A stretch of DNA of 64,000 nucleotides, from positions 7,564,001-7,628,000 of the forward strand of contig JAPTOF010000017.1 of the NCBI GenBank assembly GCA_028554755.1, read 5' to 3'. Both the position numbers and the translations under genes were made by a program. Each line of letters begins with the position of its first letter. The stretch's first letter is position 1. Shown here in pieces: positions 1 to 12,800 of this stretch. Under the pieces are notes generated by a model. That model searched no databases and was not told where the DNA came from. It saw only the letters and a list, made by a program, of their open reading frames with translations. This stretch comes from Cordia subcordata. Its lineage: Eukaryota; Streptophyta; Magnoliopsida; Boraginales; Cordiaceae.

Positions 1-171
1 TAATATTATGACAAAGACCAATTGCCGGTGAATATAATATAGTTTTGGGTATATTACATTAGTTGTTCCTTACATGAGGTGCACATAAATAGTAAATTTT
101 GTTTTACTTTTGCAAGGCTAAAATTGTGCTTCTCGCATGAGATTTAATGTGTTTATATATATATACACATA

Positions 172-1820
172 CTAGTGTAACACTTGTGTCACGCATGGGT
201 TGCCAAATATATGATTGATTTTTCTAAAAATTAGAGTTTTTTTTTATATTAATCTAAACATTGCTATCAAATTATATTTTAAAAATTAAATAAACATGGA
301 TTCGTATAGAAAATAGAATTTATGTTTCTCTTTTAATACTAACTGTCCTAATTCAATAATAGTTTTACCGTTACAAATGAGTTAAACTTAAATAAATGTA
401 GATCGTCTTTTCTTTTTTCAAACGAAAACCTTCGTTTTCTTTTTTTTACTTTCTGAACTTAAGTCTCGTATTTAATTACTGTAAAAACTTCGTAAGAAAA
501 ATTATTGTTATTAATGGATAAGAACATTAATAGTTTGATAGATAAGAACACACAAAAAATACTAATAAATTCTTAAAGATAAAAAGTAAACGAAATATTA
601 AGATAAGATGAGTACTTAGATATCAAGCTATCTAGGAATCAAAGAATACCTGCTACCAATTTTGTAATAAAAAGATAGTTTTCGAAGAAAGGATAGGTAC
701 GATACTAAAGTTTCAAAATATGATAGTTAATCGAAGGGACAAAATAAAATTAAAAAGCTGAAAGATCTATACTATATAATGGAGTAGGTTGGTGAAAGTT
801 TCACTAAAAAAAAAACATAATATAGAATATAGGATCATAATATAAAAAACATATGAATAAAAAGGTAATTTGTCGATATTAACCAAAATTCAAATTACCA
901 TAAATCATATGATACAATAATGATATATTAAGTAAATTTCAATAATTTATGATCATAATAATCGAAAACAATTAAAATAGGTAACGATTTGACAGCAACC
1001 AAATTGGAAAGTAACCATAAATATCTGCAATCAATCTAAATTGCATGTTATAATTCTTGGATGTAATCTATACTATATTATATAGAAGAACCCTTTGCAA
1101 TATGACAATGACAAGTGTCGTATAGATAGCATTCTTATCATCTTTTTACCACGTGGCGCTCTTACATTACGTTTAATTGTAAAAATTGTGTTTTATTTTA
1201 ATGAGATTTACATTGATTTTCTAATTTATTTTAATATTTACATATTACATTCCAAAATTATGACATGGGATTGGTTGCAGATATCTATGGTAACTCTCCA
1301 ATTTAGTTGTAATCAAATAGTGACCTATTTTAATTGATATATTTTTTTTTATTTTAATCTTTTTCCCATATTTCTATGCCGCTTTCTCTTAGTAATTTTA
1401 ATGTAAATTATTTTACCAAATGCTTTAATTATTCATATTTTGTTTTGTAATTTAACTCAAATATACATAATTTAATTATTTGAATCTATCTTTTTGTAAT
1501 TATTTAGAAATAATAATGATACTTATTTCAACATAATTCCACTTATCTTAATTTTTTTTAAAAATACTATGCATATAAAATAACATTTTGCTTCCCCGTG
1601 CATCACACGGGTGATTGACTAGTATGTAAATATTCAAATAAATTAGTAAATCAATGTAAATCTCACTAAAATAAAACAAAATCATTTACTCATCGAATAT
1701 AACGGTTGATATCATTATAATGTAAGAGAGTCACATGGCAAAAAGATATTAAAAATGCTATTTGTGCGACACTTGTTATTATTATATTGCAAAGAGTTTT
1801 TCTATATAATATAGTATAGA
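172..1820 (-). mobile_element. Helitron (non-autonomous), interrupted by a second Helitron
   Basis: On the minus strand the element starts with TCTATACTATATTAT at 1820 and ends with CTAG at 175-172. It is flanked by A (minus strand) before the TC and T after the CTAG, the Helitron A/T insertion rule. Just before the 3' end lies a decayed hairpin whose arms read about CCCATG and CACAAGTG. A second Helitron of the same family (1067-1622, opposite orientation) sits inside it. When that insert is removed, the two halves join into a sequence that aligns continuously with the insert's own first ~270 bases. Without the insert the element is about 1.09 kb. No Rep/helicase coding is visible, so it is non-autonomous. 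The family assignment rests on terminal structure only. Confidence 0.75.
1067..1622 (+). mobile_element. Helitron (non-autonomous, 556 bp)
   Basis: The 5' end is TCTATACTATATTATATAG at 1067, preceded by A. The 3' end has a 6-bp GC-rich stem (CCCGTG / CACGGG with a 5-base loop, about 1594-1611), then 11 nt, ending in CTAG at 1619-1622 and followed by T. These are the defining Helitron terminal features. It carries no coding capacity for Rep/helicase; the 80-codon open frame at 1095-1337 is a chance frame inside the element. It is better preserved at its 3' hairpin than the surrounding copy, which fits a younger insertion. Confidence 0.82.
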
Positions 1821-2009
1821 TAGATATCAAAAAATAGAATATGGACTGACTATCAAACAAAACTATTATTTACAAGTCTAATTACCACAAATGAAAGATA
1901 AGTGATATGATCATTACTAGTGACAAAGATAAGAGCCAGTTGATGAAATTTATCCTACAATTTTTAATTTTTTGCTCCCAATGATCCAAATTATTGTACC
2001 ATAATTTAG

Positions 2010-2250
2010 TAGTGGTGGAGCTAGAATTTCGCCGTAATGAGGGCGAAATATTAAAATTTTTCACTCAATAATAAAAAAGAAAAAAATTTGTAATAGAATA
2101 TCATATACACAAATTCATATACTTATTTATTTGAGTTAGGGGGCAAACTACACATATAAATATATTTTTTGGTAAATAGATATAGAAAATCTTTGTAATT
2201 TTTTGGAATAAGGGGGGTGGCTGCCCTACTTGCCCCTAGCTCCGTCACTG
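2010..2250. mobile_element. hAT-like short TIR element
   Basis: The left end reads TAGTGGTGGAGCTAG, and the reverse complement of the right end reads CAGTGACGGAGCTAG, so terminal inverted repeats of about 14 bp share GGAGCTAG. The same type of end (AGTGGNGGAGCC) bounds the element at 49898-50407, where an 8-bp target duplication supports a hAT assignment. Here no convincing 8-bp duplication is visible, so the copy is old or its edges are slightly off. The interior is AT-rich and non-coding. Confidence 0.55.
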
Positions 2251-2374
2251 CATCAGTATCATGATGTCACTACTGCTAACCCGAGTCCAAATAGGATTAT
2301 ATTGTGTCAAATGCACTCCAATTGTCATTGCAAAAATAACTAGCAATTTTTTATTTCAAAAATACTATCAATAT

Positions 2375-2593
2375 GGGGCCTGTTTGGATTGATTTTAAAA
2401 AAAAAATACTTTTTTTTTTCTGAAAAAGTTACATTAAATTTACAATAACTATTTAGTTTGGCTTCCAAAAAAGCTGAAACTCTTAAAAAAACTCAAATAC
2501 AACTTTTTTTAAAAGTCAAAATTTTCAACTTTTCAAAAAAAAATATTTTTCAAAAGTTGTTAAAAAAAATTGCGCCAATCCAAACGGGCCCAT
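2375..2593. mobile_element. Tourist-like MITE (PIF/Harbinger type)
   Basis: The inverted ends are GGGCCTGTTTGGATTG on the left and, on the right, the reverse complement GGGCCCGTTTGGATTGG. The interior is A/T homopolymer rich and can fold back on itself. This is one of about fifteen copies in the window, most with a TTA target duplication. Here the flanks (ATG / ATA) do not give a clean duplication. Confidence 0.6.
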
Positions 2594-3649
2594 AGTCTAG
2601 CAACAAAACCAATCATACTTGGTAACATTGTTTGCCTATTTACTAAGCATCTAAAAATTTAGGTAATTTTGTATGCCTATTTACTAGAAAGGATATTGCC
2701 TCCAAAGAATGGTACCAACTACTTCACGTGATATATTTTCCTAAGTTTAGAAGAAAGAACAAAATCTAGTTGATCTTTCCAAGAACTCCCTTTTCCTTGC
2801 TAGTGAATATTTATAACTTTTTCTCCTAAGAATTTGCCTCCACAATGCTTTAGTTGCTTCATATGTACTTAATGAGTGTAAAAGGAGATGATTTTGCTGA
2901 ATGCACAATGAGAAAATTAAAGGCCTCTTGGAGAAAAATAATAAGGTGGCTTGTAGTTTCATCATGTTCACTACAAAAAAACATGGTTTTACTATAAAAT
3001 AACAAGGAATAGCCGGTGGTTTTATGATATAGGTAAAAGTTTAGGTAATACACAGATATATTGTTACGCAAGATAATTAATAAATGTATTCTTAAGTAAG
3101 GGTTTAGGTAATACACATATATACATAGATATATTATCAAGGTTCAAACATGGATAAAGCATGGTGTAGTTTTCTTTTTTTAGAATTATATATCGGTGAC
3201 GTTTTAAATAGCTGAAGCCCATTTTGGCAGCAGTTTTAAAATAATTGACACCTATAAAACAAGTAGTAAAATTATCGCCTATTACCTACTCTTTTTGTAG
3301 TGCTTGTAAATTGACATACGTAGAGCAGCTGATATGTAGCTATAATTATGCGCCCAATGAAAAGCTATAGTATTAATTGATAAATTAATCTCATTTGTTC
3401 ATCTATAAATAAAAAACTTCCGCGACAATCCCTTTCGTTTTCTTGCTTGGATATATTGACTAGAAATAAAGTAGATGATTAATTGTGACTACCTCTAATG
3501 AGTGTATATTTACTTGTCTACAACCTCGAACACTTTGCATATATACTAGCAGAAAATATGTATAATTGAAAATAACATTTCTTACATAGATGGTGGTTGG
3601 TAAAATTTATGTTTGAAACCCATGGACATCTCAATCAGGAGGCATGTAT
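2594..3649. other. Intergenic, no gene seen
   Basis: This is AT-rich sequence with short open frames on the minus strand (for example 2747-3140) that show no recognisable domain, codon bias or splice structure. No RNA gene or repeat boundary could be supported. Confidence 0.6.
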
Positions 3650-4520
3650 TAAGATTTGAATTTTATTGTTAATAATAATATGATAATACTTTGTAACGCT
3701 TCTTCTATATGGTTCTTTGTGATGGTTATATTCAATTTACAATGGTATGGGTTTACTACTATTGTTATTATATGTTTAAGTACCTTGGGCTAATTGATTA
3801 GAGTCATTGTGATGGCAACTCAATAATAGTCGGCCTTGGGTTGTTACAAGTAGTATTAAAACCAGATTCTAGTTGTTGTTTGGCATGATGAGGATGTTGA
3901 GTATTTAAGGGGGAAGTTATGACGCTATCTTACATTGGTTATTTTTGAGATTTATTTAATTTACAATGACTTGAGTTCATTACTACTTCATCATAGGATT
4001 ACCTTGTGGGCCTACCTCTCTCACTTCAGTTATTCGTGAGATTTGTGTGTCATTTATAATGGTTTGAATTTACTATTACTATAATTACAAAGGCTTAAGC
4101 ATTTTAGACTAATTAGTTAGGCTCACTTGTGGTAGGTCTGTAATTGAACCTGAGTCGTTATAGTTGGCATTAGAGCTAGAATTTCTACAAACGAGGACAT
4201 CATGAGTTTACGAAAGGGAGTCTGTGACGCCTCGTCTCTTGTCCATTATTTATGAGATTTTTTAGCCATCTCTGATGACTTGGTTAATTACTAAGTGCCA
4301 TCAGAGGGTTAAGCATTTTATGTTAGTTGGTTAGGTTCACAAGTAGTGACAACTAGTAGTTGGAAATGGATTATTACAATTAATATTAGAGTGGGTCATG
4401 GGCAGATTAGACACTACATACAGGTCCTGACTACGCTTCTTTTTTGTTTGGCACGATGAGGATGTCGCATGTTTAAAGAGAAGTGTGTAATGGTTCTTTT
4501 ATATTTTGTGCAATTTGTGT
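3650..4520. repeat. Diverged tandem repeat with PBS-like motifs (TRIM-like)
   Basis: Three degenerate units of about 260-310 bp follow each other. Marker segments recur at 3875 (GTTTGGCATGATGAGGATG), 4185 and 4447 (GTTTGGCACGATGAGGATG). Units contain a 'trinucleotide-rich, ...ttaagcattttagactaattagttaggctcac...' type core and end in sequence like TTGGCATTAGAGCTAG (about 4158). That resembles the tRNA-iMet primer binding site TGGTATCAGAGC. A related block lies at 31200-32030. Repeated LTR-like units with a PBS and no coding fit terminal-repeat retrotransposons in miniature; this class is an inference. Confidence 0.5.
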
Positions 4521-4543
4521 TTAGTTTATATGACATGGATTTA

Positions 4544-4779
4544 GGGCCTTTTTAGATTGGCTTATTTTCATGAAAAAAAAAGTACATTTTTTTTCCTGAA
4601 AAAGTAACAATTTTTTTGTAATAACTAATTGGCTTATCTTTTAAACAAACTAAAACTTAGAGAAAAACTCAAATCCAGCTTTTTTTTTCAAAAGCTAGAA
4701 TTTTCAGTTTATCAAAAAAGTATTTTTTTGAAAAATTGCTAAAAAAGAGATTTAAAAAAAAACTAATCCAAATGTGCTC
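4544..4779. mobile_element. Tourist-like MITE with TTA duplication
   Basis: The left end is GGGCCTTTTTAGATTGG; the reverse complement of the right end is GAGCACATTTGGATTAG. TTA is present directly outside both ends (4541-4543 and 4780-4782), the expected 3-bp PIF/Harbinger target duplication. The interior is a poor palindrome of A and T runs with no coding. Confidence 0.65.
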
Positions 4780-4971
4780 TTACTAAGACTATCATCACTA
4801 ATTTAAAGATTTTAGGTCAATTAATTAGACTATCTGATGGCAAATCAGTAGTTGAGCTTAACTCATTACAATTTTAGTTAAGATAAAAACAAAATAAGAA
4901 TGCGAAATCTGCGTGAAGGTGTGTATCTTATGATTGTAAAATTTCATTTATTCATTTTAGGTTTGGAATTA

Positions 4972-5240
4972 GGACCCTCTCATAGTATTAGTTCTCTCAT
5001 TTTAATAAGAGAGAAAAATTTTAACCATTGATATGAAGATCATATCATTTCAGCCATTTATGAAATTTAAATTCCAAAAAAGATGGATACTGAGAGGCAA
5101 AAAGGGTATTTTGAAAACATGATCTTTTTTAGAATTTGAATTTCATGAATTACTGAAATAATATAACGTATACATGAATGGTTAAAATTTTTCTCATATC
5201 AATATAAAAGTGCATTTAATAGGAGAGAATCTTAATCCGT
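4972..5240. mobile_element. Foldback MITE, copy 1
   Basis: The two halves are inverted copies of each other over roughly 110 bp. ATTTCAGCCATTTATGAAAT (about 5048-5067) pairs with the segment around 5130-5160, and AAAATTTTAACCATTGATAT (about 5016-5035) pairs with the segment around 5180-5200. A second, more decayed copy lies at 6500-6733. The element is non-coding; the superfamily was not determined. Confidence 0.6.
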
Positions 5241-5539
5241 TCGTATATTGATACGATCCGGTGCAGATGCCATTCTTACATTAAACTTTAAAAAGCGTAC
5301 ACTACTAAATATTAAAATTAGAACTTTAAAGAGTAAATAAGAGTAAATAAGGGAAACTTTGTTTGTTTACTATGTGAAAAATATCGCAATTATGCAATAA
5401 ATTGAGGGGCAACGCATGAAAGGGTCAAGCAACAATCTTTGACACAAGACAATTCTTTCTGAGTTGGCGTTCTGCACTGGGCCCCACATACCAAATACAA
5501 TTCTCCAGCGCGGAGATGGCCACTTATAATTACCATCAC

Positions 5540-5860
5540 TTGAACAAGATTCTCTCTTCATTCTTTTTCTCTCTCTTTCTCTCTCACTCACACACACACA
5601 CAATTTGAAAATAGTATTGCTATCGAAGAAGAAGAACACCACACATAGAAAAAGAAGAAAGCTTCGAAAAAGTAAAGCAGATCAAATCATCATCATCCTT
5701 CTCTCAGGCAAGCCCCATACCACTTCTCCTAAGCAATTGTCTCTATACACACACACACACACACATATATATGTATATATATATAGTTGCATGTGTGTTG
5801 CTCAACTCAGCCCATTCTAGCAGATAACAATACGATATATGTGTGTGTGTGTGTGTAAAG
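5540..5860 (+). promoter_or_regulatory. Pyrimidine-rich leader and microsatellites upstream of the coiled-coil gene
   Basis: The stretch contains a CT run (5562-5585) passing into (CA)n (about 5586-5602), another (CA)n at 5748-5764, (TA)n just after it and (GT)n at about 5838-5857. CT-rich tracts followed by A-rich sequence are typical of plant transcription starts and 5' leaders. The nearest plus-strand gene starts at 9845, just downstream of a good 3' splice site (pyrimidine-rich, AG at 9800-9801). A leader exon here joined to that site by a ~4 kb leader intron is plausible but not shown. The donor cannot be chosen from sequence alone. Confidence 0.35.
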
Positions 5861-6499
5861 TACGATCTCTTGCTTGATGTGATGATTGATGATCAAATAC
5901 ATCAACGATCAGTTTAATCTTCATCTTGTATGCGTCTTGAATTTTGATTATGCTTCTCCTTTTTCGTTCTTCTTTTTAAAAAGAAAAATTAACGTTAGTA
6001 ATTAATATAAATTGTTGCTAGTGAAGATCTTTGTGGAATGAATTTAGATCGTTGCAAGATGATTGTATGGATGATTTAGAAAATCCAAAAGTCTTCTGTG
6101 TGCTTGTTTTTTCCTTTGCGCTACACAAGGATTCTCCTCGATCTTTTCCCTTCTTTTTATATATACATATATATGTATATATACATATATATAATATTCA
6201 TTTTTAATTTTTTTCCCCTTTGCTATGTAGAAAAGAATATGGCATCTCTTATCTGTATCAGTAACGCCCATTCTTTTGTTTACTTATTTGTTATCTTTTT
6301 ACCTTTTATTATGTGACAAATGTCGTGTTGTTTGGTGACAAGTGTCATTACTGCTGTACATATTAGAAAATTTAACGCAATGACAAAAGTCATTATTTTG
6401 CCACTATTGAAAAATGACTTCTATTTTAATCAATTGAAAATAATTTTTTAGGTACAGTTTTGGACATGTAGGTGCCATTTTTTGGACACTTGATGCTGA

Positions 6500-6733
6500 T
6501 ATGGGAGTGGTCATTCATGTATGGATCATAACATTTGAACCATTTATTAAATTTAAATTCCAAAAAGGGGAATATTGAGATTAGAAAAAAGTATTTTAAA
6601 AAATTATCTTTTTTTGAAAATGTGAATTTCATAAATAACTGGGATGGGATGGTATGATCTATAAAATGAATGATTAAAATTTCTCTTAGTATCAATATGA
6701 TAGTGCATTTGATATGAGAGTTCTTGATCCGTT
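6500..6733. mobile_element. Foldback MITE, copy 2
   Basis: This is homologous to 4972-5240. The shared core includes CCATTTATTAAATTTAAATTCC (here described as the segment at 6540-6561), the TGAATTTCATAAATAACTG arm and the terminal motif GTGCATTTGATATGAGAG. Its left end is eroded. It lies within the presumed leader intron of the coiled-coil gene and has no coding capacity. Confidence 0.55.
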
Positions 6734-7192
6734 TCTCATTGTTGATAAATAAAGAAAAATACCATTAATTTCCTAAAATTAAGTTCCCATCAATAGTTTG
6801 GTGCTGTGTTAAATCGTATGGACTACAATGGTAAGCAATGTCAAGTTTTTCGTGATGTTATTTCGTTATAATTTACTATTATTAAATATTCTTGTAATAT
6901 TATAACAACGATGTGAGAATATCCAAATCCACAACATTACAGTAATAATTGGTTTCTTTTGTAACGCTAGTATGGTGATTAATTATGTTTGCCCTTAATT
7001 TTTGTTACCACTTCTCTTTTTCTCAATCTCTTGTATCTTCGAAATCAATGGCTTTTCAAAAGGTGGGTACCGAATCATTGTCTTTTTTTGTGCTAATTAA
7101 ACCCAATCACGCGGTTTAACAGCTAAGGTTAATGTTGCTTTTTGTGGAAATACATCGGCACTATAAACTCTTTTAGAGATTCTCGAGATTTA

Positions 7193-7428
7193 GGGCATGT
7201 TTGGATTGGTGTTTTTTTTATGGAAATATATTTTTCTTGAAAAAAATACATCTTTGTTTTAGTAAGTATTTGAACTAAATTTCAAAAAAGAGAAAAAAAA
7301 ATTAAAAACTCTGAAAAACTCAATTTCAACTTGTTTTAAAAGCCAGAATATTTGGCTTATTAGAAAAGTGTTTTTTCAATAAAACTTTTAGAAAAAAGCC
7401 CTTCTACAAAGACCAATCCAAAGGAGCC
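7193..7428. mobile_element. Tourist-like MITE
   Basis: The left end is GGGCATGTTTGGATTGG after TTA; the right end reads, in reverse complement, AGGCTCCTTTGGATTGG and is followed by TGA, a near match to TTA. The A/T-run interior matches the other copies in the window. A (CTT)n microsatellite lies downstream at about 7946-7966. Confidence 0.55.
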
Positions 7429-8492
7429 TGATATTTTTGTTGAGTGAATGTTAAAGACACATAAGCTAACAATTATGCATGGATATTGTTGGAGATAATA
7501 ATATCAAACCATAATTTGATTTGCATGGAGATAATATCGGGTATGATTTTCGATAACAATTGAATAACGATAATAAAGTCTATGTAGTTGATACTATTTA
7601 TTGGTAAATTATCTTCGTTGTTGTCATTGTTTTCCAAAATAAGTTTCCAAAATATTTTGAATTAGTTCTTAATGGTCGACAAATATAATCAAATTATTAC
7701 TTATTGTTTAAAGAATGCTTATATTAGTGCTTAATATTTTACACAATTATTTGCATTAGTTCCCGTTAGCTTACTCGTTTTCGGAATTAATTTCAATCAA
7801 TTTGAAACATTGAGTCTTAATATAAATGCTTCGAAACAATGAGATTAATTTAATTATATTTTTGAAGTATTAGGAACTAATTTGAACATTTTCAAACAAT
7901 GGGAATTAATTTAGAGAAGAAAAAGGTGATAACATTGGAGACCTTCTTCTTCTTCTTCTTCTTATTTTTCGACCGATTTTTTGGATTCCTAGTTTCTTCA
8001 CTTATCTCCATTAATTATGGAGTTCATCTTGCGTAACTATCACTGCCCATTGCACTTAAATCTCGACCGGCTTGTTTTTTCTTTTTCTTCATGAAGCACA
8101 TCTTTTTGATAATAAGTATTTGAACTAGTTTTCAAAGACAGAAAAAGTTAAAATTCTAAAAAAAAAAAAAAAAACCTCAATTTCAACTTTCTCTATAAAT
8201 AGAAAATTTTAATTTTTCTAAGAAGTATATTTCTCAAAATGTACAGAAAAAACCTTTTTTAGAAAATGTTGTTACGAAAGAGCCCTTGTTGGACTAAGCA
8301 GCTGATCGTGCTTCCCCACTCACATCATCTGCCTTTGCTTATCTTTCAAAACTCGGGGGTAGGCCAAGGCCTGCACTACTCTGCATTATCTGCTGTCCTT
8401 TTTTTATATGTGAAATCATAAGCTACTTGGCCTACATTATCTCAAAGGTCATCTTAGTTAGTATTTAATTAATATCAACCCCTCTAGTCTTA

Positions 8493-8610
8493 CAGGGTGT
8501 TTGGCTTAGCTTATTTTAAGTGCTTATAAGCACTTAGAAAAAATACTATCTCACATGTTTTTTTATTATTTGTGTTTATAAGTATCAAATAAGCAAAGCC
8601 AAACACCCTG
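8493..8610. mobile_element. Short Tourist-like MITE (118 bp)
   Basis: The ends CAGGGTGTTTGGCTTAGC and, in reverse complement, CAGGGTGTTTGGCTTTGC are nearly identical. TTA flanks both sides (8490-8492, 8611-8613). The two halves continue to pair through a GCTTATAAGCAC-type core, so almost the whole element is one hairpin. Confidence 0.7.
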
Positions 8611-9844
8611 TTATACTTTTGAACAATTAAATAAGCAAAGAATGTGAAGGGTTACAAATCCACTAACTTCTTCAAATAAAGAAACGATAAAAAGACGGGG
8701 CCAGCTATCATGAATTAGTCGGATAGTAATTTGTTGTGATCATAGATCTCAAGTTCCAAATTTTACTCTTTTATTACAAGTATTATTTGATCTTTTAATT
8801 TACTTTGGGATCTAATATAATTTTATTTAAAATGAACTTTTTGTTATTAGAAAAAATGAGAAGATAAAGCCATTCGCTATTTCTTTGATGACGACTTTTC
8901 AATTTATAAGGGACAGCAATTGATATTCCAAAAATAGGTGTCTTTGGGGCCGCCTTTGAGTGCGTGCAACACATCATTTTTTTATCTTTTGGACTGTGGA
9001 CTTTTTCTGTTTTTATTACTTTTTAATTTAACCACAATAATTGTATGATCAGGTTCCAAGATACTAGTCAGACGATGGGTGTTTCGATTCAACTTTCTTG
9101 TAATATTATAACATCATAATAGAGTGAATAATGGTAAATATAGTGATACAGCTATTTAATTTTCCTAGGTAATAATATAATCATTTTATTGTAATTACAC
9201 CATTTTTTACCAATATTTTCTCGTATAATATTATTTGAATTCCAGGGATTTATTTAATTTTCATCTCTAATAATCTAGTCATTTTCAGTTCGTTATAGAT
9301 CATTCTTAAGAATCTTTATCTTTCAAACGTGAATGACACATCAAAAATCAAATTTTTTGGACACCCCAGATCACAAACTTCACTGCAAAATGCTTTTGAC
9401 ACTAAAATTTGAACTATTCTTTTCCCAAGAAAATTTCTTCTTCTATTCTAGTAAAGAATTTGTAATTGCAACATTATTTTTGAAACATCTAATCTTCACA
9501 CGCTTTGTTCAACATTTTCATGAATTGGCAATATGTGCCAAACCTAACAAAACCTTATTCTACTAGGTGGGGTCAATTATATGGATCGTAATATCTAAGC
9601 CGTCTTCAAAAAGTTAATGAGCAGTTAATATTTGACCAACACTAAATAAACAAGTTGGCAAATTTAATTTTATATTAATGAACATTGCTTAAGGTTGCAA
9701 GAACTCATGGTTCATGCCATTGAAGCACATTGCTTATTTCACATATGAAAGACCATAGTTTGATCAAATCATAATGTAATTTTGCTTGTTGGTTGGTGCA
9801 GGGGAAGGAATATTATTTGGAAGGTGAATTCATTTGCATCTGAA

Positions 9845-12800
9845 ATGGAACAAGAAACAGTAGCAAGTCAAGAGGCAGCTCCGGTGAAGGTTGTCGAGGA
9901 TGCTGACAGCAATGCTAATCCTATCAAGGTAATATGAGCTCCAATTTTAGTTATCAAGCATGTATACCGATGCGTGATACTGAAAATGGATTATATACAA
10001 TACTTGGAATCTCGATCTAGATGCTATATTGTTGATTTCTCATCCTTCAAGGCTTACAAGTGTAATAGGAGCATTTGCTGACAATGCACAATATTGAAAA
10101 TATGCTAAAAAGAGAAACTAATAATTGGTTGCTATGATCACTTGAACCATCCTCAGTTGCACCATCAAAGCTTGGTTGTTATCTGTATATCTATGCATTG
10201 TTTCTTGTAGTCGTGATCCTCTTCCCCCCTCCGTTTCTCCCTCCGTCTCTCTCTGATTTTACCCCTTTTGTAGACATGCTTCAGAGCAAGATTTATCACT
10301 TCGCCAGGCAAAACTTGTTTGTTGCACTCTTCAAAGGTCTCTGGTGTGTGTTAGAAACAAGTCTTGTATGTGGGTAGTGTCGTAAACTGGCTTGCCCATT
10401 TTACCATGTAAAAGATAGTGGTTAATGCTGAGATCCTCATTGCAAGCCCCTGGAGAGCTCGTAAAATACTCGTAGTTGTTGTCATACATATAATTTATCT
10501 GTACGGTCACTGCATGCCTAATGCACAAGTTGACAGTTCATTGCGCAATCCCGCTCCAGCGTCCAATATCATCCACCAACTATAAAGACATTTGGCATGT
10601 CAGTTGTATTCATCTAATTGTCCTTTTTTCTTCTGTTCTTTTACCAAGAGAATAGCATTTTCATGTGACATCCAGGTCCATTGCTAAAGGCTCATGTGTT
10701 TCGTTGATCCGAAATTGCTAATGCAGGAAATCAAAGATAGCTTGAAGCAAGTAGAGAAAGAAGGAAAGAAAGACGAAGAAGAAAATGTCCTCGAAGGAGA
10801 ATTCATTAAAGTAGAGAAGGAATCCTTTGATGCCAAGGATGGTGCCCACAGTGCTGAGGCGTCTGTCAAAGAGAGCAAACAATCCGTTATAGAGCATAGC
10901 TCTAGCAATTCGACTGCAAGTAGAGAGCTTCTTGAAGCACAAGAAAAGATAAAAGAAGTTGAACTTGAGCTGGAAAGAGTTTCTGGATTATTGAAGGAAT
11001 CTGAATCCCAGAATATGCTGCTGAAGGATGAACTCTCGGCTACCAAGGAAAAGCTGGAGGATAGCAGAAAGAAATATGAAGAGCTTGAACTGAGCAACAT
11101 AAACTTGCAAGATCAGATTGTACAAGAAGAGGAGAGGTACAACGTTCAGCTAAATACTTTGCAGGAGGCGGTACAAGCTCAGGAAATGAAGCACAAGGAG
11201 TTGTCTAACATAAAGGAGGCATTTGATAATCTTAACCTCGAGCTAGAGAGCTCAAGGAAAAAGATGGAAGAACTTGAGCAGGAGTTGCAGACTTCTGCCA
11301 GTGAAGCCCAAAAGTTTGAGGAGTTGCATAAGCAAAGTGGTTTTCATGCTGAATCAGAGACAAAGAAGGCCTTGGAATTTGAGAGGTTGCTTCAGCTGGC
11401 GAAAGATAGTGCACAAGAGATGGAAGATCAGATGGCTTCATTACAGGAAGAATTGAAGGGCCTCTATGCAAAAATCGCAGATAATGAGAAGGTAGAAGAG
11501 GCACTCAAGAGCACCACTTCTGAGCTTTCTGCAGTTAAGGGAGAACTAGATCTTACAAAATCACAACTACAGGAAACAGAACAGAAGCTTGCTTCAAAGG
11601 AAGCTCTCTTTGACGAATTAACACAAGAACTGGATCTGAAAAGGGCTTCTGAGTCTCAGTTAAAGGAAGACTTTTCAGCGCTTGAGCAATTGTTTTCATC
11701 TGCCAAAGAAGACCTTCGAGCAAAAGCCTCCGAGTTGGAGAATATCAAGTCAAAGCTCCACGAGGAAGTAAATGCAAAGGAACAGATTGAAGCTAGTTTA
11801 AAGAGTCAAGAAGAACAGGTCTCAGTTTTGCAGGAAGAACTTGCTAAAGTATTGAAAGAGAAAGAAGACCTTGATGCTGCTGTGGCTGATCTAAGCAGTA
11901 ATGCCACCCAGATGAAGGAGTTGTGCAGTGACCTTGAGGTCAAATTGCAGCTCTCGGATGAGAACTTCTGTAAAACTGACTCTCTGCTCTCTCAAGCTTT
12001 AGCAAACAATGAAGATCTGGAAAAGAAGTTAAAAACCATTGAAGAGCTTCACCAAGAGTCTGGATTGTCTGTAACTGCTTCCAATCAAAAGAATGCTGAA
12101 CTAGAAGACTTACTACGAGCATCCAACTCAGCAGCAGAAGAAGCAAAGTCACAACTGAGAGAATATGAGACGCGGTATATTGCAGCTGAACAAAAGAATA
12201 TAGAGCTAGAGCAACAGCTAAATCTTGTAGAACTAAAAAGCAATGATGCTCAGAGAGAGGTGGGAGAGTTTTCTGAAAAAGTTAATGAACTGAATGTTGC
12301 ACTTGGAAAGGTTGAGGAAGAAAAGGAACAGTTAAGTGATCAAATCCAAGAATACCAGGACAAGATTGGTCAATTGGAATCTGACTTGGGCCTTTCCACA
12401 GCTCGAAACTCAGAGCTGGAGTTGGAGCTGAAGAATGTCATGGAGAAATGCATTGAACATGAAGGACAGGCGAACATGACCCATCAGCGCAGCCAAGAGC
12501 TTGAGGATTTGATGCAGCTAACACATTCCAAAGTGGAGGACGCTGATAAGAGGGTCAGTGAGCTGGAGTTATTGCTCGGGACAGAGAAATACAGGATCCA
12601 AGAGCTTGAAGAACAGCTAAGTGCATTAGAGGATAAATGTACAGATGCAGAAGCAGACTCCAAGAAGCACTCTGAAAAGGTAGCTGAACTTCAATCAGAA
12701 GTGGCGGCATCCCAATTAAAAGCGTCCAACCTTGAGGTTGCCATGCAGGTGGCAAGTCAGAGGGAAAAGGAATTGACTGAAAGCTTGAATATAACCACAG

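Noticed and set aside
766..800. A third Helitron start (TCTATACTATATAATGG on the plus strand)
   Set aside because: It has a correct-looking start after A, but no matching CTAG end with hairpin downstream before 1066, so it may simply be internal sequence of the outer Helitron.
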